From Pelagibius marinus (GTDB lineage Bacteria; Pseudomonadota; Alphaproteobacteria; Kiloniellales; Kiloniellaceae), in the NCBI RefSeq assembly GCF_014925385.1, contig NZ_JACSDK010000015.1, forward strand, positions 248,001 to 312,000: a DNA stretch of 64,000 nucleotides. Reading direction: 5' to 3'. The position numbers and the translations under genes were made by a program. This document shows, in pieces, positions 44,354 to 53,657 of the stretch. Within the stretch, counting starts at the first letter, position 1. Each line of letters starts with the position of its first letter. The notes beneath the pieces were generated by a model. That model worked only from the letters and a program-made list of their open reading frames with translations, was not told the DNA's origin and searched no databases.

Positions 44354-45295
44354 TTAGTCTTTCTTGGGCGCAGCGAGATGACTGAAGATATCAGTGACGC
44401 CATGGGCGTCGTACCAGGCCAGCATGCGGCGGATCGTCTCCTCGAAGCCGTACTGGGCCTTCCAGCCAAAGGCAGCCTCGGTGGTCGAGGGATCGAGCAC
44501 CACCGCCGGAACGTCGTCGTCGCCCGGCGGTACCACTGGCACCGGTTCGGACAGGTTGATGCCCAAGTGATCGACCACCACGTCGAAGATGTCCTTGATG
44601 GTGTGTCCTTCGCCGGTCGAGATGTTGAAGACGCCGGTCGGCGCACCATCAGTCATCGCCTTGTCCATCAAGGCAAAAAAGTCGTCCATGTCCAGAAAGT
44701 CACGCACGGTGTCAGAGCAGAAGCACTTCTGCCCGGCCTTCAGCCGCTTATAGAAGGTAGGGATCGGCCCGATAGCCAGCCGCGGACCGGTGACATTGGC
44801 CAGCCGCAGGGACACCACCGGCAGGTCGGCGGCGGCCATCAGCAAATATTGCTCGCCGGCGGTCTTGGAGATGCCATAGCTGGTGAAGGGTTGGGCCGGA
44901 TGATCGACAGGAATCGGTACCCGCGAGGGACGGCCGTAGCACAGAGCGGTCTGGAAGTTGACGAAGCGCCGCACATTGTTCCGCTTCGCCGCCTCCACCA
45001 TGTGGATCGTGCCGGTGACGTTGGTCGCCGCGTCTTCCTCCCAATCGTCCGGGTCCTTGTAAGCGGCAGCGCTGTGGATGACGTGGCTCGGCCGGAATCG
45101 GTCGAAACAGTCATCCACCAGGGCCCTGTCGGCGATACTGCCCTCGACTACCGTCAGTCCGCCGACGGGGGGCAGGACCTCGCGCTTGCCGGTAGCGAAA
45201 TTGTCCAGCACCAGAACCTCATGACCCTGGGGAACCAGCCGCTCGATCAGGTTCGAGCCCAGGCAGCCGGCGCCGCCGGAAATCAGGATACGCAC
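44354..45295 (-). CDS. wbmG: NAD-dependent epimerase, WbmG-like
   Basis: A 313-residue SDR with NAD motif ISGGAGCLGSNLIERL and active-site SYGISKTAGEQYLL (Tyr-x3-Lys near residue 140). LANVTGPRLAIGPIPTFYKR, LKAGQKCFCSDTVRDFLDMD and GVFNISTGEGHTIKDIFDVV strongly resemble Bordetella WbmG, studied as a C4-epimerase acting on UDP-2,3-diacetamido-uronic acid to give the galacto form. Assignment is by recalled motif agreement, not an alignment. Confidence 0.83.
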   Translation of the reverse strand: MRILISGGAGCLGSNLIERLVPQGHEVLVLDNFATGKREVLPPVGGLTVVEGSIADRALVDDCFDRFRPSHVIHSAAAYKDPDDWEEDAATNVTGTIHMVEAAKRNNVRRFVNFQTALCYGRPSRVPIPVDHPAQPFTSYGISKTAGEQYLLMAAADLPVVSLRLANVTGPRLAIGPIPTFYKRLKAGQKCFCSDTVRDFLDMDDFFALMDKAMTDGAPTGVFNISTGEGHTIKDIFDVVVDHLGINLSEPVPVVPPGDDDVPAVVLDPSTTEAAFGWKAQYGFEETIRRMLAWYDAHGVTDIFSHLAAPKKD

Positions 45296-45323
45296 CGTGT
45301 TGTCCCCTTCGTCCAGCGCCCAA

Positions 45324-46268
45324 TCAGGCCTGGTTTTCCTCGATTTTCAGATGGGTGTAGCCGCCGTGGACGCCGTATTCCCGGTAATAGGCCACTGCGG
45401 CGCTCACGATCTCCTTCAGCGGGGTGAATTCGATCTCGCCGAAATCGGCGAAGGTGCGGCTGGGGTCGAGCAGGATCGAGGGCGCATCGTCCGGCGACAG
45501 CTCCCGAATTTCAGGTTCGGGATAATCGTTGATCGCCATGGCCTCCACGACGGTATCGTACAGCTCCTTGATCGCCACGTCCTTGCCGGAAGAGAAATGG
45601 TAGGCGCCATGGCCGACACCGTCGGCAGCCTTAACGACGTTGCTGGCGAGGTCCTTGACGAAGACGAAATCGCGCCGCGCCTTGGTAACGAAACAGCGCT
45701 TCTGCTCCGACAGGCGCTGATAGAAGATCGGCAGCGGTCCCGAGACGTTGCGCGGGCCGACCACGTTGGCGAGGCGGAAGGTGACATAGTCGAGCCCGGA
45801 GAGCTCCAGGTAGTCCTCCGTGGTGGTTTTCGAAATGGAGTAGCTGGAATTGCCCGGGTTCTTCGGGTGGTCGAGCGGAATGGGGTTCTGTTCCGGATGC
45901 AGGCCATAGGTCAGCGCGGTCTGGAAATAAATGAACCGGCTGACGCTATTGTTCATCGCCGCCTGGATCAGGTTCACGCCGCCGACGCCGTTGGTCAGCA
46001 TATCGGAATACCAGTGGTTCGGATCCTTGTAGGAGGCGGCAGTATGGATCAGCACATCGGGCTTGAAATCGCCGACCAGCCGATCGATCAACGCCCGGTC
46101 CGCGATGGATCCTTCCACGAAGGTCAGCCGGTCGTGACTTTCCGGGAGATGGATGCGGCGGCCGGTCTCGAAATTGTCGATGGTGAGCACATCGTCGCCG
46201 CGCTGCAGGTGCAGCTCAGCCACATGCGAACCGACCTGACCGCATCCGCCGGTGATGAAAACTTTCAC
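45324..46268 (-). CDS. wbmH: NAD-dependent epimerase, WbmH-like
   Basis: A 314-residue SDR with NAD motif ITGGCGQVGSHVAELHLQRG, active-site SYSISKTTTEDYLELS, and VVGPRNVSGPLPIFYQRLSE, with CFVTKARRDFVFVKDLA matching recalled Bordetella WbmH. In Bordetella the three SDRs F, G and H sit adjacent and are needed for the O-antigen. Here the same order and strand are kept with 15-30 base gaps. WbmH activity is not established. Confidence 0.82.
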   Translation of the reverse strand: MKVFITGGCGQVGSHVAELHLQRGDDVLTIDNFETGRRIHLPESHDRLTFVEGSIADRALIDRLVGDFKPDVLIHTAASYKDPNHWYSDMLTNGVGGVNLIQAAMNNSVSRFIYFQTALTYGLHPEQNPIPLDHPKNPGNSSYSISKTTTEDYLELSGLDYVTFRLANVVGPRNVSGPLPIFYQRLSEQKRCFVTKARRDFVFVKDLASNVVKAADGVGHGAYHFSSGKDVAIKELYDTVVEAMAINDYPEPEIRELSPDDAPSILLDPSRTFADFGEIEFTPLKEIVSAAVAYYREYGVHGGYTHLKIEENQA

Positions 46269-46365
46269 GGAAAAACGCTCCTTTTACTAAGTTTATGGCC
46301 GGAAGCTATCCGTCCAGGTGGAGTCAGCCTCAAGCCTGCGTCCAACGTCAAAGGGAACCCGCCGG

Positions 46366-47136
46366 TCAGTTCGGCACCAACAGCCGGTTCGATAGACGAT
46401 GTGCCAGGTACCTCGGCGCCTGGCGCGCAGCCTCGATCCAGCTTTCCGCCGCGAGCCGCGCGGCGGACATGGCCCCTACTTTGCGGAAATCCGACAGACA
46501 GGTCTGGCTCAGCCGGGCGCCCTGGGCGGCATCGGGTCCAGAACGGGTAAAGAACACCGCGTCGCGGTCTCCGTGTGTCTCGCGCAGCCGCGGTTTCGAA
46601 ACCGCCTCTGCCAGTTTCGCGAGATCCACCTCGGCGCCGATCCCCATGGCGTTGATGAGCCGCGCAGCCTCCACGTCGAAGTCGTCCACCAGGCCCTCAT
46701 AGGACGACTGGAAGGCATCGTAGCAGCGGTAGGCGAGCCGGTATCTGTACTGCTCGATCAACATCCAGCGGCCGGCACCCTTCCAGTAGAACTCATCGAA
46801 GCTCGGGACCTCGTAACCCTTCTTCGCATAGTAGTACTTGTAGGCCGACATCATGGCGCTCGGAATATCGCGCCAGATGACCATGACCCGCAGGTTCGGG
46901 CAGGACTGCAGCAGGTCGAGCTCCCGCTTCCGGTACCAGTGCCCCTTGGCAAGGAAAGTGGCGTTGTCCTTGGCGGCGGCCCGCAGGATCCGCTTGGATG
47001 CGGCCAGGTCGTGGTTGTGGAACGGGACGGGATCGAGGACCTGATAGGGCCGCCCGATCTGCTTGAGCGCTTCCTCCGCCACGAAGTACTGGAAGTGCGA
47101 TCCGTTTCTGTGCGGACCGGCAAAGAAGTAAATCAT
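46366..47136 (-). CDS. sulfotransferase-family protein (copy 1)
   Basis: Starting at 47136 (MIYFFAGPHRNGSHFQYFVA) the product has 256 residues. The N-terminal loop GPHRNGSHFQYF resembles the 5'-phosphosulfate loop of PAPS-dependent sulfotransferases, and VMVIWRDIPSAMMSAYKYYY matches the 3'-phosphate-binding arginine/serine motif (R..P..M..SY). It would transfer sulfate from PAPS to a sugar of the polymer. The frame stays open upstream to 47262 but that extension has no homology. A second sulfotransferase lies at 54368-55324. The gene has a 147-base gap to the AsnB copy 2 before it. Confidence 0.72.
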   Translation of the reverse strand: MIYFFAGPHRNGSHFQYFVAEEALKQIGRPYQVLDPVPFHNHDLAASKRILRAAAKDNATFLAKGHWYRKRELDLLQSCPNLRVMVIWRDIPSAMMSAYKYYYAKKGYEVPSFDEFYWKGAGRWMLIEQYRYRLAYRCYDAFQSSYEGLVDDFDVEAARLINAMGIGAEVDLAKLAEAVSKPRLRETHGDRDAVFFTRSGPDAAQGARLSQTCLSDFRKVGAMSAARLAAESWIEAARQAPRYLAHRLSNRLLVPN

Positions 47137-47283
47137 CGTGATGCCCCGGGATGCCGCATTCCCTGCCTCCAGGCCCGTGCCTTCACGCCGCCCGCTGACC
47201 GGCCAGAACCGCACCGCCGCAAGGCAGCGCTGCTTCGGGGGCCCGTGAAGGGGTCCGGCCATAGCGGCCGGTCGTGCAGGATC

Positions 47284-49233
47284 TCACCCCGTTCCCCTTT
47301 CCAGCTCCACTTCCGCCCGCCCCTCCAGCAGGCCGCGATAGTGCGCGCCCCGGTCATGGAAAGCCTGATGCCATAGTTCGAGGCTAAGCAGCCCCCAGGT
47401 CTTGCGAGAAAAACGCGCGGCCTTGTCGAAGTTGGCCAGCACCGCCTCGGCATTGATATAGGGCCGGTGACGGTCCCGCAGATTGTTGAAGATGTCCACG
47501 GTCATGTCGCGCAGCTCGCCGCCGAACCATTCCTTGAGCGGTACCGGGAAACCCATCTTGTCGCGCCGGTTAAGCACGTCGTCGGGAATAACATCGGCAA
47601 AGGCGGTCTTTATCAAATGCTTCATGCGACCGCCGGAGAACTTGAAGTCCGCGGGCACAGTAGCGGCAAATTCGACCAAGGCATGATCAAGCAGCGGCAC
47701 CCGGCTTTCCAGGCCGTGAGCCATGCTCATGCGGTCCTCGACCTGAAGCAGTGCCGGCAGCAGACATTTGAAATCGAAATGCGTCATGCTGTCGAGATAG
47801 GCTTCCTTGCGCACATTGGCCTGATTGTTGAAGATCGCCTGGTACCTCTCGAACACGCCTCTCATGTCGAGGCCGTCCCAGTCGATCTCGCTCTCAATGT
47901 CATTGGCGCGGTTGACGAGGCGGAAATAGCGCTCGTCCAGAGGACCGAACAGCCCCTCGCGCCAGAACTCGCGCATCAGCGGCTTGTATTCGCGTAACAG
48001 TCCAAGGTTGGGCACGATGGACTCAATGGTGACGACATAGTGGCCGTTCTTGTACGTCCCATCCATCGCCGCCTTTATACACTGCTCGAAATAGGCCAGC
48101 AGGTAGCGCGCATAGCCGCCGAAGATCTCGTCGCCGCCCTGACCGCCGAGCACCACTTTCACATGCTCCGCCGCCAGCTTGGACACCATGAACTGCGGGA
48201 AAGAACCCGGGCCGGCTACGGGAAAGTCGAGGTGGTAGATGACATCGGCAATGTTGTCGCGAAAATCCTCATGGGTGATGTCGGCAATATGGAGGTCGCC
48301 GTTCATGCGCTCCGCAACAAGGCCGGCATAGTGGCTCTCGTCGTAACCGGGGAACTGGGTAAAGCGGCCATTGAAGGCCTTGCGGTTGGTCTCGTCGTGC
48401 TGCGCCGCCAACAGCCCCATCAGGCTGGAATCGATACCCCCCGAGACATAGGCACCGACCGGAACGTCGCTGCGCAGATGCACGCGCACGGAATCGTCCA
48501 CCAGTTCCTCCAGTCGACGCTCGAAATAGGCCTGACTGTGGTCGTAGTCGATTTCGTAGTGCACATCCCAATAGCGCCACACGGTGACCTCGCCGCCTCC
48601 CACCGTCAGTGCGTGGCCCGGCAGAAGCTGCTTGATGCCCTTGAACAAAGTGTGCTCACCGATCGTGTACTGGAAGGTCAGATACTCCGCCAAAGCGTCG
48701 GCATCTGTGTCGATCTCGGGCAGGAAAGGCAGAAGCGCCTTGGCTTCCGAGGCGAAGTAGAACACGCCGTCGTCCACGGCATAGTAGAACGGCTTTATAC
48801 CGAAACGGTCACGAGCGCAGAACATGCGCTGGTTCGCCTCGTCCCACAGCGCGAAGGAAAACATGCCGCGCAGATGGTCTACGACGTCGCGGCCCCAGCG
48901 CGCATAGCCGGCAAGGATGCACTCGGTGTCCGAATGGCTGCGGAACGACCAGCCGGAGGCAAGCTGCTCCCGCAGCTCGATGTAGTTATAGATCTCGCCA
49001 TTGTAGGCAATGGTCGTGCCGTTGGCCCCTTCCATGGGCTGGCGAGCCTCTTCGCTGAGATCGATGATCGCCAGTCGGCGGTGAGCGAGCCCGGCCTGCG
49101 CGCCTGCGGCTTGCCACAGGCCGGCGCCATCGGGCCCCCGGTGAGCGATCAGTCTGCTCATGACGGCGAGATGCGACTCGAGCCGCGGAAGCGCCCCGCC
49201 CTTCAGCTCAACAATGCCGGCTATTCCACACAA
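47284..49233 (-). CDS. AsnB-type glutamine amidotransferase (polysaccharide cluster copy 2)
   Basis: A 649-residue protein starting MCGIAGIVELKGG, so Cys2 is the glutaminase nucleophile. The glutaminase domain has HRGPDGAGLWQAAG, LAHRRLAIIDLSEEARQPME, and YNGEIYNYIELREQL; the PP-loop is VSGGIDSSLMGLL (about residue 265). It differs from copy 1 in many positions, so the two are old paralogues, perhaps amidating different uronic acid positions or sugars. Named asparagine synthase by homology; true asparagine formation is less likely in this setting. Confidence 0.87.
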   Translation of the reverse strand: MCGIAGIVELKGGALPRLESHLAVMSRLIAHRGPDGAGLWQAAGAQAGLAHRRLAIIDLSEEARQPMEGANGTTIAYNGEIYNYIELREQLASGWSFRSHSDTECILAGYARWGRDVVDHLRGMFSFALWDEANQRMFCARDRFGIKPFYYAVDDGVFYFASEAKALLPFLPEIDTDADALAEYLTFQYTIGEHTLFKGIKQLLPGHALTVGGGEVTVWRYWDVHYEIDYDHSQAYFERRLEELVDDSVRVHLRSDVPVGAYVSGGIDSSLMGLLAAQHDETNRKAFNGRFTQFPGYDESHYAGLVAERMNGDLHIADITHEDFRDNIADVIYHLDFPVAGPGSFPQFMVSKLAAEHVKVVLGGQGGDEIFGGYARYLLAYFEQCIKAAMDGTYKNGHYVVTIESIVPNLGLLREYKPLMREFWREGLFGPLDERYFRLVNRANDIESEIDWDGLDMRGVFERYQAIFNNQANVRKEAYLDSMTHFDFKCLLPALLQVEDRMSMAHGLESRVPLLDHALVEFAATVPADFKFSGGRMKHLIKTAFADVIPDDVLNRRDKMGFPVPLKEWFGGELRDMTVDIFNNLRDRHRPYINAEAVLANFDKAARFSRKTWGLLSLELWHQAFHDRGAHYRGLLEGRAEVELERGTG

Positions 49234-49283
49234 GGTATACGAATCCTTTGGTCAGATTTGATGTTTCTGAATTGCCGAAAGGC

Positions 49284-50153
49284 CTATTTCACGAGCCTGC
49301 AATAGAGGTCCAGGCCAATATAGGGGCCTAACAGGCGACAGGCTATCGGCCTCGGCAAAAACCTCAGAACCGACTCGCTTCCGATATTCTCGGCCACGAT
49401 ATCGCAACTGGCAAAGTCCCGGGTTAAATACGTCAATTCGCTGCGGGTTACAAACTCGGTCTGCGGGGCGCCGGCGCCGGCAGCATTGACATCGTAGGCA
49501 CCGCGCATCCGCTCATCGGCCTCGTTGTGGCTGACATAACGTGCCGGATCCGACCATCTACGCCTTAATGTCTTCAACGGGCTGAGGGCCCACTGGCGAT
49601 AGGACGCCGCGTTGTAAACCATTACCGTCGCGCCGCCACCGGGCTTGAGAAGGCGATGAACCTCGCACAGGGCCCGATCCAAAGCGCCGGTGTGATGCAG
49701 CGAGCCGATGGCGACGACGTAGTCGAATTCGGCATCAGGGAAAGGCGCGTCAAGAATGCTGCCGCAGACCGCAGCCCCCTCGGCATTGGTCGTGGCAAGG
49801 CGCCGATTGGCCATATCCACCGGACCGGCGGCAATATCGAGACCGGAGTATATGGCCCCGCTGTCGGCAATCCGCTGAGCGACCGTGCCGTAGCCGAGCC
49901 CGACCTCCAAAACCTTCTGCCCGGAGAAGCTTTGAAACGGGATGTGCGTTTCGAGGTAGGGGTAGAAGTCCATGTACCAGGCATCGAAGCGGCGCAGGCT
50001 CTCCATGCTGTCGTCAGTGATCCCCAGGGACTGCGCCAGCTGCGTCCCGCACAACTCGTTCCAGAAGGCGCTGTTGGCCTCGTCGATCTGATTCTGGTCG
50101 ACATCGGAGGAAACCCCGTCGGCTGCCATCATGCCTTCGCCCTTCGTCACCAT
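49284..50153 (-). CDS. class I SAM-dependent methyltransferase
   Basis: The product has 289 residues. The SAM motif is VLEVGLGYGTVAQRIADSG with the acidic end of strand 2 in YSGLDIAAGPVDMA; motif II/III is DYVVAIGSLHHTGALDRALC. An alternative start at 50132 has AAGGGCGAAGGC just before it and may be the true one. Acceptor unknown; small methyltransferases of this kind methylate sugar hydroxyls or terminate chains in Wzm/Wzt O-antigen systems. Confidence 0.75.
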   Translation of the reverse strand: MVTKGEGMMAADGVSSDVDQNQIDEANSAFWNELCGTQLAQSLGITDDSMESLRRFDAWYMDFYPYLETHIPFQSFSGQKVLEVGLGYGTVAQRIADSGAIYSGLDIAAGPVDMANRRLATTNAEGAAVCGSILDAPFPDAEFDYVVAIGSLHHTGALDRALCEVHRLLKPGGGATVMVYNAASYRQWALSPLKTLRRRWSDPARYVSHNEADERMRGAYDVNAAGAGAPQTEFVTRSELTYLTRDFASCDIVAENIGSESVLRFLPRPIACRLLGPYIGLDLYCRLVK

Positions 50154-50163
50154 AATGCCATCT

Positions 50164-51501
50164 CTAGTCCAGCAGAATTCGCCGCAGATACGGTTTCACA
50201 AGCCTCATAACCCGACGCCCGATCCACAAGAATGATCGTCCGGCAAATCCCGGCAGCATTCGCTCGATGAAACGGAACACTCTCGCCGCAACGGCTTGCA
50301 TCTTGATGGCGAACTGAAGCCGGCGCCTATGGCGCGCTGCGAGATACCCACTCCTCTGTTCCAAAGCCGTCACTTCACCGGGATCGAGTGCGGACTTCGG
50401 CTGCCGGCGGCCATTGGCACATTCCTCCGCGACCACGCGATCGAAATGATGGATGAATGCCGCATAGGTCCATGCTCCGGAACAGGCAACCTCGTTGTAA
50501 GCACTCTCGATGATGCGGCCGGCGCGATCCGGATCGCGCAATACCGCCACCACCTCATCCATATTGGAGTGATCACGTTTCAAGGGGACATAGTGCCGGC
50601 CGGCGGTCAGCGCGCCGGAGTACTCCCCTTCGTACATGATCATCAGGGTGCGCAACGCGGCTGCCTCGAAGCAGCGCGGTGAGATGACATGTATAACGAT
50701 CTCGCCATCTCGCCCTTCGAGAAACCGGTCGCGCACTTCCTCAAAGGACAAATTCGGATTTGCGGCCTCGAACTGGTCCACCGCCGGCGCAATATCGCCG
50801 GAAAAATCGACGAAGCTCGCACCACTTTCGGTCCCAAGCATCGCCTTGGAATTGGCGACGAACTCGACCCACTTCTGCCCATAGATGCGATCCCGCTCGG
50901 CGGTCGAGATATCGCATTTCAGTCCGTAAGCCTCCGCGTCGGCGGCGAAACGGGCACCGATGATCCACTTTTCCTGGCCGAAGGCCCCACACCAGCCCGG
51001 CAGTTTCCGGGCCCTGTATGAAACATCGATCGGCCGGTCCTGATATGCCGGCACCGGAAGCTTCGTCAACTCCTCGGGCACAAAGCCGGTGAGGGTCTGC
51101 TCGAAACGGACGCGGTCCATCCAGGGGTCACGGTAAATCTTGCGGACCACGTCCTCGTTGACGACGGTAAAAACGGTGGTGACGCCCAGATCCTTGATCG
51201 CCGCGGAGGTTGCGTCCACCCAGCGCATTTCATCCTGAATAAAGAGCACCTTGGGTCCTTGGTACTCTCTCAGCTTCTGGCGCACGTCGTCCCCAATATA
51301 GCGGGCCCCCGTTACGATCAGAGAATAGTGCAGGACGATGCAATCGAACCTGCCAAAGTCGAGGCTCATTGCCGCGACTGCGGTTGCGTCCAGTTGCACG
51401 ACGTCGTGTCGGCTGTGGACCTTGAAGGCCTCGAGATGCGCGCCGACCGTTCCTATGAAGCGGAACTGGTCGCCATATAACATCAGGATGGTGTTCTTCA
51501 T
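50164..51501 (-). CDS. CgeB-like glycosyltransferase (copy 2)
   Basis: The start at 51501 (MKNTILMLYGDQFRFIGTVG) overlaps the stop of the next upstream gene (ATGA), giving 445 residues. The central part has VLFIQDEMRWVDATSAAIKD and the C-terminal half HVISPRCFEAAALRTLMIMY. It is a paralogue of 51498-52904, sharing the YGQKWVEFVANSKAMLGTES type of segment (YGAQWHDLLTRGRAALATEG in the other). Fold is inferred to be GT-B; donor and acceptor are unknown. Confidence 0.7.
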   Translation of the reverse strand: MKNTILMLYGDQFRFIGTVGAHLEAFKVHSRHDVVQLDATAVAAMSLDFGRFDCIVLHYSLIVTGARYIGDDVRQKLREYQGPKVLFIQDEMRWVDATSAAIKDLGVTTVFTVVNEDVVRKIYRDPWMDRVRFEQTLTGFVPEELTKLPVPAYQDRPIDVSYRARKLPGWCGAFGQEKWIIGARFAADAEAYGLKCDISTAERDRIYGQKWVEFVANSKAMLGTESGASFVDFSGDIAPAVDQFEAANPNLSFEEVRDRFLEGRDGEIVIHVISPRCFEAAALRTLMIMYEGEYSGALTAGRHYVPLKRDHSNMDEVVAVLRDPDRAGRIIESAYNEVACSGAWTYAAFIHHFDRVVAEECANGRRQPKSALDPGEVTALEQRSGYLAARHRRRLQFAIKMQAVAARVFRFIERMLPGFAGRSFLWIGRRVMRLVKPYLRRILLD

Positions 51502-52904
51502 TCCCCGGGCTTCCCGCCACCGGATGATGATGTCGTATTCCGCCCAGAAAGGAGCCTGACCAGCAGCGTTTTCGCAAGCTCTGTCCACTGGCTGATCTTG
51601 TAAGACGCCTTGCCTGCCGGGGTATGCACATTTCCGAGGTCGCTCAGCTGCCGCTCCAGGCCGGAAATGCAGTTGCGGACCACCGGAAGCGCCGCCAGTC
51701 CGGCAAAAGCCGTCCTGTGGCCCTGTGCCGCCGCCTCGCGCTCCGTGAAGAGCCGGCTGGCAGCGGCATCCAGTGCCCGGACATAGTTTGCGAAGTCCAA
51801 AGCAGGGTCGTCGGCGACGCGGCGGTAGGCCCGTTCGGTCAGCTGCTCCAGAAATGCGTCGTCCCGCAGGCGACTCACGACTTCGGCCTCGTTCGATCCG
51901 TCCCGCTCCAGCGGGATGTAGTGCTCCCAGGGCTGCAGGATGCCACGATAGTCGCCCGGATACATCACCAGTGCCGTACGGCACATGATCGCCTCAAAAA
52001 CGCGCGGCGTGATCGTCTTGTGGACGACGTTGCCTTCGTGGGGGCGGACCACTGCGTGCCAGACGTCATCGTCGTCGGCTGCGGGGTGGTCGTTTCGGTA
52101 TTCCGCGACCTTTTCCTCGATCGTTCCGTCAAAGTCGAACACGGTGGCGCCGCCTTCCGTCGCCAGGGCCGCGCGGCCGCGTGTCAGCAGGTCGTGCCAT
52201 TGCGCGCCGTAGACCCGCGCTTCCTCGCGCGTGTCGCAATCCGCTTTTAGGTCGTAACGCTCGGCCATGCGAAGCGCCTGTTCGCCGATGGCAGCCTTCT
52301 CCTGACCGAAGCGGCCGAGCCAGATCGGCAGCGGCCGCCCCCGATAGACGAGGTCAAACGGCCGGTTGGCGAGCGGCGGCGCATCGACCTTGCGCAGGCG
52401 GTTGGAGATATAGCCCGGCAGTCCGGAGATGAACCGGATGCCGGCCACGTGTTGGTGGTGATAAGCGAGGCGGATGTTCTCCGGAGTCAGCGATGAGAAC
52501 ACCGCATTGATGCCAAGTCCGGCCATTCGCTGGGTCATCCGGTCGACCCAGCGGCACTCGTCCTGGATGATCTGGATTTTCGGCCCGGAAAAGGCCGCCA
52601 CAGCTGCCGCGACCGGCCCAGGCAGATAGTAGTCGAAGAGAACGGAGATGGAGTAGTGAATGAGAATGACGTCATAGTCGAGCGACCTGACCCGCCAGCC
52701 CTTGCGGTAGCGGATCGGATTGACGACCGCGACCCGTTGGCGGGAGTGCTGCTTGATCGAGCGGATGTGGTCGCGCACGGCATCGGCCGGGTGCGCGTCA
52801 TCCGCCAACAGCAGAATGCGCAGACGCCGGTCGCCGGGCCGCATCTGGGCAGCGGCGGCGTCAACGGTCGATACCATCGGATGTTGGCTACTTGACCCGT
52901 CCAT
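51498..52904 (-). CDS. CgeB-like glycosyltransferase (copy 3)
   Basis: From the ATG at 52904 (MDGSSSQHPMVSTVDAA) the product has 468 residues. Shared landmarks with copy 2 are IIQDECRWVDRMTQRMAGLG, LGRFGQEKAAIGEQALRMAE, ATEGGATVFDFDGTIEEKV and KTITPRVFEAIMCRTALVMY. It begins immediately upstream of copy 2 and overlaps it by 4 bases, pointing to tandem duplication. In-frame extension to 52976 lies within the 5' flank and is not used. Confidence 0.7.
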   Translation of the reverse strand: MDGSSSQHPMVSTVDAAAAQMRPGDRRLRILLLADDAHPADAVRDHIRSIKQHSRQRVAVVNPIRYRKGWRVRSLDYDVILIHYSISVLFDYYLPGPVAAAVAAFSGPKIQIIQDECRWVDRMTQRMAGLGINAVFSSLTPENIRLAYHHQHVAGIRFISGLPGYISNRLRKVDAPPLANRPFDLVYRGRPLPIWLGRFGQEKAAIGEQALRMAERYDLKADCDTREEARVYGAQWHDLLTRGRAALATEGGATVFDFDGTIEEKVAEYRNDHPAADDDDVWHAVVRPHEGNVVHKTITPRVFEAIMCRTALVMYPGDYRGILQPWEHYIPLERDGSNEAEVVSRLRDDAFLEQLTERAYRRVADDPALDFANYVRALDAAASRLFTEREAAAQGHRTAFAGLAALPVVRNCISGLERQLSDLGNVHTPAGKASYKISQWTELAKTLLVRLLSGRNTTSSSGGGKPGE

Positions 52905-52942
52905 CGCCCACCCGTGATCGTGTGTCGACTCAGTCCGCAACA

Positions 52943-53632
52943 TTACACCGCTGCTTCGAGAGCTTCGGCGGCGCATCGCTCGATCTTGTCCGCCACTACG
53001 TCGAAATAGATGTCATGCCCCTTGCGGCTCAGATGCAGACCGTCGGCCAGCAGGAGACTCGCAAGCTTTTCACTGTCGCCGCCCGCGATATCTTTGAAGG
53101 ATGTTTCGATATCGATGAACACGACGTCGCGGGGCGCCTCTGCCCCGACCCGGCGGACGATCGCATTGTATTCACGGTTGCTGTCTTCGTACGTCTTGGA
53201 GGTGCCCGGAAAGGGGTCGCGGTCCCGGGTCGTGGGGTGGTTGTTGTGCAGGAAGATCCGCTTGGCGCCGAAGGCGCGCCCACGGTCGATGATCTCCGCC
53301 AGATTGGCTGCGAAGCCGGCCGGACTCACCCGCGGCAGGCCTCGGTCCGTCTGCCAATAGTTGCAGTCGTTCATGCCGAACTGGACGATGAGAATGTCCA
53401 CCCCATGCGACTGAACATCGTAGGGCATCCGCTCCAGCGCCTGACGGGTGGTATTGCCATTCACCGAGGCGTTGGTGACGACGATCTCGCGGTTGTGGCT
53501 TTCGGCGATCCTTTCCAGGCAACCGGCGACCCGGGTCACCCAGCCGTTGTAGATCGACACCCCCTGGCCGACGCAAATCGAATCGCCGAAGAAGGTTATG
53601 CGGAGCGGGTCGTGTTGGGAGGTATCCGTCAT
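52943..53632 (-). CDS. SGNH/GDSL hydrolase-family protein
   Basis: From 53632 (MTDTSQHDPLRITFFGDSIC) the product has 229 residues. Block I is FFGDSICVGQGVS with the nucleophile serine. VQFGMNDCNYWQT carries the block III Asn, and DGLHLSRKGHDIYFDVVADK gives the catalytic Asp and His of block V. No signal peptide is seen, so it would be cytosolic. In a polysaccharide cluster it may be an O-acetyltransferase or esterase acting on the sugar units, or a chain-modifying enzyme; no more can be said. Confidence 0.82.
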   Translation of the reverse strand: MTDTSQHDPLRITFFGDSICVGQGVSIYNGWVTRVAGCLERIAESHNREIVVTNASVNGNTTRQALERMPYDVQSHGVDILIVQFGMNDCNYWQTDRGLPRVSPAGFAANLAEIIDRGRAFGAKRIFLHNNHPTTRDRDPFPGTSKTYEDSNREYNAIVRRVGAEAPRDVVFIDIETSFKDIAGGDSEKLASLLLADGLHLSRKGHDIYFDVVADKIERCAAEALEAAV

Positions 53633-53657
53633 GGGTCCTATCGCTTGTGTGGAAGCC

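Noticed and set aside
39056-49233. Both AsnB-type genes as asparagine biosynthesis
   Set aside because: They lie within a polysaccharide operon and are duplicated there; uronic-acid amidation fits better, though asparagine synthesis cannot be excluded from sequence alone.
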